Origin: Candidatus Eiseniibacteriota bacterium
GTDB taxonomy: Bacteria > Joyebacterota > Joyebacteria > Joyebacterales > Joyebacteraceae
Assembly: GCA_030630395.1 (NCBI GenBank)
Contig: DAOVNE010000108.1
Span: 1-5,651, forward strand
DNA length: 5,651 nucleotides
Direction: 5' to 3'
The translations under genes and the position numbers were made by a program. The notes under the pieces are model-generated. The model was not told the DNA's origin, did no database searches, and was given only the letters and a program-made list of their open reading frames with translations. Numbering within the stretch: the first letter of the stretch is position 1; each line of letters opens with the position of its first letter. This document shows positions 1 to 4,796 of the stretch, in pieces.

Positions 1-66
1 TACGACAAGAGCCAGTTCGGCAAACACGATCATCATGAAGAGAATGGCGACGGGGACGGCGAGTAG
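1..66 (+). CDS. Possible C-terminal end of an unidentified gene (left edge, 5' truncated)
   Basis: Frame 1 is open from the window edge to a TAG at 64-66, giving 21 residues that end in a His- and acid-rich tail (HDHHEENGDGDGE). If real, it converges with the methyltransferase gene on the other strand, 30 nt apart. Third-position GC is high, as in the neighbours, but the piece is too short to identify. The reverse strand is also open here and would read as a hydrophobic segment (LLAVPVAILFMMIVFAELAL), so a membrane protein downstream of the methyltransferase is a competing reading. I prefer the + strand because it has a clean stop, while the minus reading lacks a start with a ribosome binding site. 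Confidence 0.3.
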   Translation, partial: YDKSQFGKHDHHEENGDGDGE

Positions 67-96
67 CCGCGTCTCCGCACCACTGGCCCCGGTGTT

Positions 97-759
97 CTAG
101 GAAACCTCTCTTCTTGCCCAACCGATCAGGAGTCCTCCCGGCAGGGCCCAGCCGACCAGGCGGTCCATGATGTTGTACCAGCCTGCCGGGATGTGTCTCA
201 CTCCGAAGAGAGGGCAGAAACTCTCGACATGGAAATCGACACCATCCGTCTGTCCCCACACCTTCTTGGCGCCCCGTTCAAGCCGCTCCCGGAATTCGGC
301 GTCGGTGAAGTCCTCGGCTGGGATTCTATCGTGTCGTCCGATTGCCCTCCTGAGCCATGTCGCGCGCGGAATGACGAGAAGCACCCACTCGCCGGCGAGC
401 TCGAAGTGGCGATCGATGATCTCCTGCCGCATCGGATCCTCGAAGTGCTCCGGGACGCCGTAGGACCAGACGATATCGTATCTCTGTTTGAGCTTTGCGT
501 TGTCGCTGATCGCGTTCAGGCCCTGTCGCTCTATATAGAGGAGCATCTCAGGGTTGATCTCATAGAGGTCGGGGTTCTCGCATCTCAACATCTCATAGAG
601 GAACTTGCTGTGCAGACCTCGGCCGGCCCCAAGCTCCAGGAGGCTCCGCTCCGGGCCAAAGCCGAGCGCGTTCGCGACCTTCTCGAGAGATACCAGGTCA
701 ACATCCGTCCACCTGAGATTACACACGTCCTGCCAGTAGGAAGACCATATTGTTGACAT
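97..759 (-). CDS. Class I SAM-dependent methyltransferase, 220 aa
   Basis: Predicted soluble methyltransferase using S-adenosylmethionine; the acceptor substrate is not evident. The Rossmann-type core is visible: motif I ELGAGRG at residues 42-48, an acidic ribose-binding position in LYEINPEML (E67), and a motif-IV-like YDIVWSYGVPEHF at 94-106, of the kind seen in type 11/12 methyltransferases. A later strand (WVLLVIPR) and a C-terminal GGLLIGWARRE fit the end of the fold. The ATG at 759-757 is preceded by AAGGAGG (776-770) with a 10-nt gap, and a promoter lies further upstream, so the start is well supported. The gene is divergent from the thioredoxin-like gene. No adjacent gene reveals its pathway. 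A small-molecule, lipid or protein acceptor are all possible. Confidence 0.85.
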   Translation of the reverse strand: MSTIWSSYWQDVCNLRWTDVDLVSLEKVANALGFGPERSLLELGAGRGLHSKFLYEMLRCENPDLYEINPEMLLYIERQGLNAISDNAKLKQRYDIVWSYGVPEHFEDPMRQEIIDRHFELAGEWVLLVIPRATWLRRAIGRHDRIPAEDFTDAEFRERLERGAKKVWGQTDGVDFHVESFCPLFGVRHIPAGWYNIMDRLVGWALPGGLLIGWARREVS

Positions 760-781
760 AGGTGTCGTTCCTCCTTGGTAT
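753..781 (+). promoter_or_regulatory. Possible promoter for the thioredoxin-like gene
   Basis: A perfect -35 TTGACA (753-758) lies over the first codons of the divergent methyltransferase. After 17 nt comes TGGTAT (776-781), a weak -10 that matches consensus at three positions. This would give a leader of about 100 nt before the GTG at 892. The match could be chance, because TTGACA here is also the coding start of the opposite gene. Confidence 0.3.
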
Positions 782-810
782 TAGTCATCCGTGTTCGATC
801 GACAGAAACA

Positions 811-839
811 AGCATATTAGGCAATGCGAGCCAGGTCAA
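811..839 (-). promoter_or_regulatory. Sigma70-type promoter for the methyltransferase gene
   Basis: Read on the minus strand, a -35 TTGACC (839-834) is followed after exactly 17 nt by a -10 TATGCT (816-811). Transcription would start near 804, leaving a leader of about 45 nt before the ATG at 759. The -35 matches the TTGACA consensus at 5/6 and the -10 matches TATAAT at 4/6, with optimal spacing. Inferred from sequence only. Confidence 0.55.
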
Positions 840-877
840 GCAGGCCTGTGCGTCACCCCGCCGCTGTGAACTCTGTG

Positions 878-885
878 AGAGGAAG
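878..885 (+). promoter_or_regulatory. Ribosome binding site that sets the GTG start of the thioredoxin-like gene
   Basis: AGAGGAAG lies 6 nt before the GTG at 892. The same frame is open further upstream to a TTG at 775, but that would add 39 residues with no family counterpart. This site therefore favours the short protein. Confidence 0.6.
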
Positions 886-891
886 AAACCG

Positions 892-1122
892 GTGAAGATT
901 CAGATCCTGGGAAGTTGTTGCCGGAAGTGCGCGAAGCTCGGCGAGAACGCTGAAGCGGCCGCGAAGGAACTCGGTGTCGAGTACGAGTTCGAGAGGATCA
1001 CGGATATCAGCGAGATCATGAAGTTCGGCGTCATGATGACGCCCGGGCTCGTCGTCGACGGTGAGGTGCGGTCGGTGGGGAAGGCGCTCTCCGTCGAGGA
1101 GATCAAGAAGATCCTGGCGTAG
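892..1122 (+). CDS. Small thioredoxin-fold protein (redox-active disulfide protein 2 type), 76 aa
   Basis: A small cytoplasmic thioredoxin/glutaredoxin-fold protein of the family often called redox-active disulfide protein 2 or thioredoxin family protein. It starts with the typical beta strand VKIQILG, followed by the redox site S-C-C-R-K-C (residues 8-13; the CXXC is C10-C13, with an extra Cys at 9). The cis-proline loop MMTPGLVVDG (48-57) and a C-terminal helix (SVEEIKKILA) complete the fold. The length equals the family norm of about 75-80 aa, and there is no signal peptide or membrane segment. It probably does thiol-disulfide exchange or binds a metal or organometal through the cysteines; relatives occur in redox and arsenic gene clusters, but nothing here indicates a partner. 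It appears monocistronic, with a terminator downstream and lexA beginning a new unit. Confidence 0.85.
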   Translation: MKIQILGSCCRKCAKLGENAEAAAKELGVEYEFERITDISEIMKFGVMMTPGLVVDGEVRSVGKALSVEEIKKILA

Positions 1123-1196
1123 GCGCGTCGCCTCGCCACATGGTGGACGGTGTCGCCGCACCGCGGGCGTACTCATAACAGCGGGCGGTATATGGC

Positions 1197-1229
1197 TGGG
1201 GGCCGGGTGTTTACGGCCCCCAACTTTTT
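1197..1229 (+). terminator. Strong rho-independent terminator after the thioredoxin-like gene
   Basis: A perfect 9-bp stem pairs TGGGGGCCG (1197-1205) with CGGCCCCCA (1214-1222) around an 8-nt loop. After AC comes TTTTT (1225-1229). It ends just 3 nt before the lexA -35 box, so it separates the two transcription units cleanly. Confidence 0.9.
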
Positions 1230-1232
1230 CTA

Positions 1233-1261
1233 TTGACTACTGCACATCTGTGCAGTAGTAT
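1233..1261 (+). promoter_or_regulatory. lexA operon promoter
   Basis: The -35 TTGACT (1233-1238) is followed by a 17-nt spacer and the -10 TAGTAT (1256-1261). Transcription should start near 1268. The spacer is almost entirely occupied by a palindrome that runs from within the -35 into the -10, so a bound repressor would block RNA polymerase. Confidence 0.8.
1236..1259 (+). promoter_or_regulatory. LexA operator (SOS box), Fibrobacter-like TGCAC-N4-GTGCA
   Basis: This is a perfect 24-bp palindrome. ACTACTGCACA (1236-1246) and TGTGCAGTAGT (1249-1259) are exact reverse complements around a 2-nt centre (TC). Its core at 1241-1254 fits TGCNC-N4-GTGCA, the LexA-binding sequence I recall for Fibrobacter succinogenes. 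Its position between -35 and -10 of the lexA promoter supports autoregulation. It does not fit the Escherichia CTGT-N8-ACAG or Bacillus GAAC-N4-GTTC forms. Binding is inferred from position and symmetry. Confidence 0.8.
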
Positions 1262-1267
1262 GGTTCC

Positions 1268-1452
1268 TGTGTCGCGGTGGGGCATCCAGGCTGGGCTTTG
1301 CCGGACACATGAAGAAGCCATCACAGGCCGAGGGATCGGGGCCGCGCATTGGGCGCAGAGGCAAAGAAACGGTCAGCTCGCTCGCCCAGTCCTTCCAAAT
1401 AGGCGCGGCCCGCCTCGGCCTCATTAGTACAAGCAAAGGAGAGGCTCTCACG
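1268..1452 (+). other. Long structured 5' leader of the lexA mRNA
   Basis: About 185 nt separate the predicted transcription start from the preferred lexA start. Two foldable elements are visible. The first, at the 5' end, pairs TGTGTC (1268-1273) with GACACA (1304-1309) and continues with GGCA/TGCC and CCA/TGG. The second, larger one pairs AGGCCGAG (1325-1332) with CTCGGCCT (1414-1421), GGGCCGCGC (1339-1347) with GCGCGGCCC (1403-1411), and ATTGGGCG (1348-1355) with CGCCCAGT (1383-1390, one G-T wobble). The Shine-Dalgarno follows at 1435. I see no match to a known riboswitch. The same frame as lexA is open from an ATG at 1309, so an N-terminal extension is a less likely alternative. Confidence 0.45.
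1435..1444 (+). promoter_or_regulatory. Ribosome binding site that favours the lexA GTG start
   Basis: AAAGGAGAGG ends 8 nt before the GTG at 1453 and is the only strong Shine-Dalgarno in the region. The ATG at 1483 has only a weaker GGGAG 13 nt upstream, and the ATG at 1309 has none at a useful distance. Confidence 0.65.
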
Positions 1453-2115
1453 GTGAAGGCATCCGGGAGATCCGCGACACACATGACGACACGCCATGAC
1501 ATCACCGATGCCCAGGAACGGATGCTCGAGTACATCATCGAGACCATCCGGGATCACGACCGGTCGCCGACGATCCGCGAGATCGGGGAGGCGATGGGGA
1601 TCTCGTCGACGAACGGTGTCCGCTACCATCTGTCGGCTCTGGAAGAGCGGGGCTACATCCGTCGCCGTCGGGGTATCTCCCGCGGGATCGAGTGGCTCGA
1701 ACATCACCTGCCGGCGGGTGAGCATCACATAGGTGCGGAGATTCCTCTTCTGGGAAGTGTTGCTGCCGGCCGCCCGATCCTTGCGGTCGAGAATATAGAG
1801 GGTGTCCTCGCCGTCGATGAGATGTTCGCGCGCCGGGAGGGCTGCTTCGCCCTCAGAGTGAGCGGGGGCAGCATGCTTGATGCCGGGATCTGCGATGGCG
1901 ACATAGTGGTCGTTACTCCTCAACCGGACGCCCGAAACGGAGACATAGTCGTTGCCCTGATCGATGACGAGGCGACGGTGAAGGAGTACACGCGCCGGAA
2001 GGGGAGTGTCGTTCTGAAGGCACGCAACCCCGCGTACGACGACATCGAGCTTACCGGGGACGAGGGCGACGTCAGGGTTCTGGGGAAGGTAGTAGGGCTC
2101 ATGAGAAAGTTCTGA
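1453..2115 (+). CDS. lexA: LexA, SOS-response transcriptional repressor and self-cleaving protease, 220 aa
   Basis: LexA represses SOS genes. RecA filaments on single-stranded DNA stimulate its self-cleavage. An N-terminal winged helix-turn-helix spans about residues 17-82 (TDAQERMLEYI, SPTIREIGEAMG, and recognition helix STNGVRYHLSALEERGYI). The S24 peptidase-like domain follows: cleavage site VAAGRP (between A105 and G106), catalytic Ser140 in RVSGGSM and catalytic Lys177 in ATVKEY. All catalytic parts are intact, so the protein should be cleavable. GTG 1453 is chosen for its ribosome binding site; ATG 1483 would give 210 aa and remains possible. Ordinary LexA proteins have about 200-220 aa. 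It is the first gene of the operon, behind a promoter with an SOS-box palindrome, and the next gene begins 26 nt after its stop. Confidence 0.95.
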   Translation: MKASGRSATHMTTRHDITDAQERMLEYIIETIRDHDRSPTIREIGEAMGISSTNGVRYHLSALEERGYIRRRRGISRGIEWLEHHLPAGEHHIGAEIPLLGSVAAGRPILAVENIEGVLAVDEMFARREGCFALRVSGGSMLDAGICDGDIVVVTPQPDARNGDIVVALIDDEATVKEYTRRKGSVVLKARNPAYDDIELTGDEGDVRVLGKVVGLMRKF

Positions 2116-2141
2116 TGCCGGAAACGCTGGAGGATTAGAGG

Positions 2142-2432
2142 GTGCATGCAGATAACTTCTACGGGATGGATGCCGACGCGATGATTCAGGATATCAACGA
2201 GGACATCACCGTTCTGACCAGATTCAGCGGGGGGCATCTGGACCCGCTCAGGTTCAAGTGGAAGAGCCGGGTATTTGATGTGGACCGGGTGACAGGAAAA
2301 TGGGAGGAGCGCGAGGGGCACTTCAAGCTTCATCATTTTGCTGTTATTACAAAGGAGGAGGATTACTACGAACTCATCTACAACACCCGGACCATGGACT
2401 GGATGCTCTCGAAGACCGATCTCGAGGGCTGA
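2142..2432 (+). CDS. Small beta-rich protein, DUF6504-like, 96 aa, in the SOS operon
   Basis: No characterised function. The GTG start is set by GGAGGA (2129-2134), 7 nt upstream. The protein is acidic at its N terminus (MDADAMIQDINED) and then looks like alternating beta strands: DPLRFKWKSRVFDVDRVTGKWEER, HHFAVITKEEDYYELIYNTRTMDWMLSKTDLEG. This order (a basic, aromatic strand around a W/F-K-W-R-x-Y/F-x-V core, then W-E, then a Y-Y-E-L-x-Y-x-x-x-x-x-x-W strand) resembles the DUF6504 family, whose members I recall next to Y-family polymerase genes in actinobacteria. It has no membrane segment, cysteines or enzyme motif. It lies 26 nt after lexA and 11 nt before the glycosylase gene, so it should be SOS-induced. 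A nucleic-acid or polymerase accessory role is only a guess from context. Confidence 0.8.
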   Translation: MHADNFYGMDADAMIQDINEDITVLTRFSGGHLDPLRFKWKSRVFDVDRVTGKWEEREGHFKLHHFAVITKEEDYYELIYNTRTMDWMLSKTDLEG

Positions 2433-2443
2433 AAGGAAGCCGT

Positions 2444-3289
2444 ATGCCGGAACTGCCCGAGATCATGTCACGCGCCCGCGAAATGAAGCGGGCGCTCGTT
2501 GGTAGAACCATCACAGACATCGAGATCATCCAGCCGAAGTGCCTGAATGTAACACCTCGAACATTCAAAAGAAGACTCACAGGAGCAAAGATCCAGGACG
2601 TTACCCATCACGGGAAGTGGATCTTCGCCCGCACGAGCCAGGGACATCTCCTTCTGAACCTCGGAATGGGGGGAGACCTCCTTCTTACGAAGCGCGACCG
2701 CCTCCCGGAGAAGTATCAGTTCATCTTCGATTTTGATGACGGGAAATGCATGAGCGTGCGCTTCTGGTGGTTCGGTTATGTTCACTACGTCGCGGACGGG
2801 AAGCTCAACAAGCACGAGATGACAGCGAAGCTCGGACCGAACGTGCTTGATGTCACGCTAGATGAATTCCGCGCGATGCTTGAGGGAAGGCGTGGAGGAA
2901 TCAAGACCTTCCTCCTGAACCAGGAGCGCATTGCCGGAATTGGTAACGCCTACGTTCACGACATCCTGTTCCTCGCGCGGCTGCATCCCCTTCGGGGGAT
3001 CGATACGCTGAAGACCGGGGATATAGAGAGACTCTGGGAGGCCATCCAACAGGGTCTCAAGCCGGCGGCAAAGAAGGGCGGCGCATACTACGAGAAACGT
3101 CTGAGCGGGAAGCCCGGCGGGTTCTTGTTTGATGATATTCTGATCGGCTACCGCGAAGGGCAGCCGTGCCCGGAGTGCGGAGCCAAGATCGTGAAGCTCA
3201 AAACCGGCAGCACGCATAGCTACATCTGTCCCAAGTGCCAGCCGAAGAAGCGTGCGGCCAGGCGGAAGAAGCGCAGCACCAGGAGTTGA
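2444..3289 (+). CDS. Divergent Fpg/Nei-family DNA glycosylase/AP lyase, 281 aa
   Basis: A base-excision repair enzyme that should remove oxidised or otherwise damaged bases and cleave the abasic strand. It begins with the catalytic MPELPE (Pro2 nucleophile, Glu3), has the conserved Lys58 in HHGKW, Met75 in NLGMGG, the helix-two-turn-helix IAGIGNAY (Asn168) and a C-terminal zinc finger C242-X2-C245-X16-C262-X2-C265. Length is near the family norm of about 270, with an added basic tail (KKRAARRKKRS). Two features are odd. The canonical DPRRFG lesion-side loop reads RFWWFGYVHY, so the intercalating Arg is replaced by Trp. The zinc-finger Arg position appears to be Thr257. It therefore belongs to a non-canonical Fpg-like subgroup, not true mutM, and its lesion preference cannot be predicted. 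AAAGGA 6 nt upstream sets the ATG. It overlaps no gene; dinB starts 7 nt after its stop. Confidence 0.88.
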   Translation: MPELPEIMSRAREMKRALVGRTITDIEIIQPKCLNVTPRTFKRRLTGAKIQDVTHHGKWIFARTSQGHLLLNLGMGGDLLLTKRDRLPEKYQFIFDFDDGKCMSVRFWWFGYVHYVADGKLNKHEMTAKLGPNVLDVTLDEFRAMLEGRRGGIKTFLLNQERIAGIGNAYVHDILFLARLHPLRGIDTLKTGDIERLWEAIQQGLKPAAKKGGAYYEKRLSGKPGGFLFDDILIGYREGQPCPECGAKIVKLKTGSTHSYICPKCQPKKRAARRKKRSTRS

Positions 3290-3296
3290 GGGCATC

Positions 3297-4742
3297 ATGC
3301 TCGCGAGAGGCGCACACCACAGAGTATCCCCCGGAAAGACCGGACCCCACAGGCTCATCTTTCACATAGACATGGACGCCTTCTTCGCGTCGGTCGAGGT
3401 AATGTGCCGGCCGAAGCTTAAGGGGAAGCCCGTCATCGTCTCGGGGAAACCCGCGAGCAGGAGTGTGGTCGCGGCGGCTTCCTATGCGGCGCGGGAGTAC
3501 GGGATCAGATCGGGCATGTCGACGGTCGAGGCGTTTCGGCGCTGCCCACACGTCATTGCGGTCTCGGGTAGCCCAGGGCAGTACATATACGTCTCGCTCG
3601 AACTCCTGCGCATCTATAAAGAGCACAGCACGATTGTCGAGCCGTACAGCATCGACGAAGCGTTCGTCGATATGACCGGTACGGAGTGCACGTGGAAGAA
3701 CTGTGAAGATGTGGCCCGGGAGATCAAGGAGAAGATAAGGGAGCGGTTCGGCCCCAACCTCACCGCATCGATAGGGATAGGTCCGAACAAGCTCATCGCG
3801 AAGATGTGCGGCGGCATGGACAAGCCGGACGGAATCACCGTCATCAGACCCGGGGAGTTCAGCAGCGTCTTTCATGGCCTGGCTGTCTCTGAGATGTGGG
3901 GGATAGGTGCAAAGACCGAGATCGCCCTGAACCTGATGGGTGTCGCCACGATCGGAGAGCTCTCCAACTATCCGGTGGCAATGCTCAGGCGCCGCTTCGG
4001 TATCATGGGTGAGGTTCTCCATCTGATGGCGTGCGGCCAGGACGACACACCGGTCACTCCCTACTTCGAGGGAATGCCGGTCAAGTCGATGGGGCACGAG
4101 CACACGCTTGCAGAGGACACGTGGGATATCATGGAGGCGGAGAAGGTGCTTCTGAGGCTCTGCGACCAGGTTGCTCGCCGTATGAGAAAGAAGCAGTACC
4201 TCGGGAACGTGATCTCCATGAGGCTCAGGTTCGCGGACTTCGATTCAATCTCACGCCAGAAGAAGATCAAGTACTACACGGATGAGGAACGCACGCTCTA
4301 TAAGGTGGCGCGCTCGCTTCTGCATCAGTACTGGAGGCCGGGTCAGGCCATCCGTCTGGTCGGGGTCAACTGCACCGGTCTTATCAAGGTGCGCGAGTGG
4401 CATCAGATAGACCTCTTCATGCAGCGGGAGGAGGATGCGCACCGCAAGCTTCTATCAGCAGTTGACGCGATCCGCGACAAGTTCGGGGAGCACGCGATCA
4501 CACGGGCACGACTCATCACCCACAACACGGCGTTGTGGACGAACAACCGCAGGGTGGCTGAACCCAGGTTCCTCAAGATGTCGGTCGGAACAAACGGGTC
4601 CAGGCACAAGTCACTCATGGCCGGATGGCACGACGCGAGCGGCAACATAGACGATGTGCCGCTTCCTCCGGGGCTCTCATCGAGCCCGTTCGATATGCTG
4701 CGGTACCAGGATGCGGATGATAAGGTGACGGGGAAGCATTGA
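3297..4742 (+). CDS. dinB: DNA polymerase IV (Y-family translesion polymerase), 481 aa
   Basis: An error-prone polymerase that extends primers past damaged template bases. Catalytic carboxylates are present in HIDMDAFFASVE (D25; steric-gate Phe30) and YSIDEAFVD (D120, E121). Fingers motifs (SYAAREYGIRSGM), the palm motif SIGIGPNKLIAKM and the thumb helix-hairpin-helix (MWGIGAKTEIALNLMGVATIGEL) follow, then the little-finger domain. A sliding-clamp-binding motif QIDLF lies at 370-374, followed by the usual AVDAIRDKFGEHAITRARLI. About 75 extra residues after ~407 make it longer than typical Pol IV (350-420 aa); this tail has no recognised domain. The ATG follows AGGAG (11 nt) and GAGGG (4 nt); an upstream in-frame start inside the glycosylase gene is unlikely. 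Its place in a lexA-led operon predicts damage induction, as for dinB in other bacteria. Confidence 0.95.
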   Translation: MLARGAHHRVSPGKTGPHRLIFHIDMDAFFASVEVMCRPKLKGKPVIVSGKPASRSVVAAASYAAREYGIRSGMSTVEAFRRCPHVIAVSGSPGQYIYVSLELLRIYKEHSTIVEPYSIDEAFVDMTGTECTWKNCEDVAREIKEKIRERFGPNLTASIGIGPNKLIAKMCGGMDKPDGITVIRPGEFSSVFHGLAVSEMWGIGAKTEIALNLMGVATIGELSNYPVAMLRRRFGIMGEVLHLMACGQDDTPVTPYFEGMPVKSMGHEHTLAEDTWDIMEAEKVLLRLCDQVARRMRKKQYLGNVISMRLRFADFDSISRQKKIKYYTDEERTLYKVARSLLHQYWRPGQAIRLVGVNCTGLIKVREWHQIDLFMQREEDAHRKLLSAVDAIRDKFGEHAITRARLITHNTALWTNNRRVAEPRFLKMSVGTNGSRHKSLMAGWHDASGNIDDVPLPPGLSSSPFDMLRYQDADDKVTGKH

Positions 4743-4796
4743 TAGTCGTCGCGGCAGCAGGTTTGATTCGCGATGCGAGCGGGAGGGAAGCAGACG

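Noticed and set aside
1..66. Minus-strand hydrophobic reading (membrane-segment-like) downstream of the methyltransferase
   Set aside because: Antisense of an acidic and His-rich stretch naturally reads as hydrophobic. It has no start codon with a ribosome binding site after the methyltransferase stop, though the window is too short to exclude it.
193..756. Long open frame on the + strand opposite the methyltransferase gene
   Set aside because: It is a mirror of the methyltransferase coding strand, shows no recognisable domain, and the minus-strand protein has clear SAM-binding motifs plus a promoter and ribosome binding site.
775..891. Extension of the thioredoxin-like protein to a TTG at 775, adding a CELC-containing segment
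   Set aside because: The added 39 residues have no counterpart in the family, and TTG 775 overlaps the ribosome binding site of the divergent gene. GTG 892 has its own good ribosome binding site.
1325..1421. Inverted repeats as a mobile-element or MITE remnant
   Set aside because: The arms are interrupted, there are no flanking target duplications, and the position inside the lexA leader fits RNA structure better.
1309..1452. LexA starting 48 codons earlier at ATG 1309 (268 aa)
   Set aside because: LexA proteins normally have about 200-220 aa, no Shine-Dalgarno precedes this ATG, and a strong one precedes GTG 1453. The region folds as RNA. It is kept as a minor alternative.
3198..4103. 301-codon open frame on the minus strand inside dinB
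   Set aside because: Antisense to unmistakable Pol IV motifs. It is an artefact of GC-rich codon bias, with no domain and no ribosome binding site noted.
4743..4796. Terminator between dinB and the DUF72 gene
   Set aside because: Only a 4-bp TCGC/GCGA hairpin is present, with no T tract, so read-through transcription is more likely.
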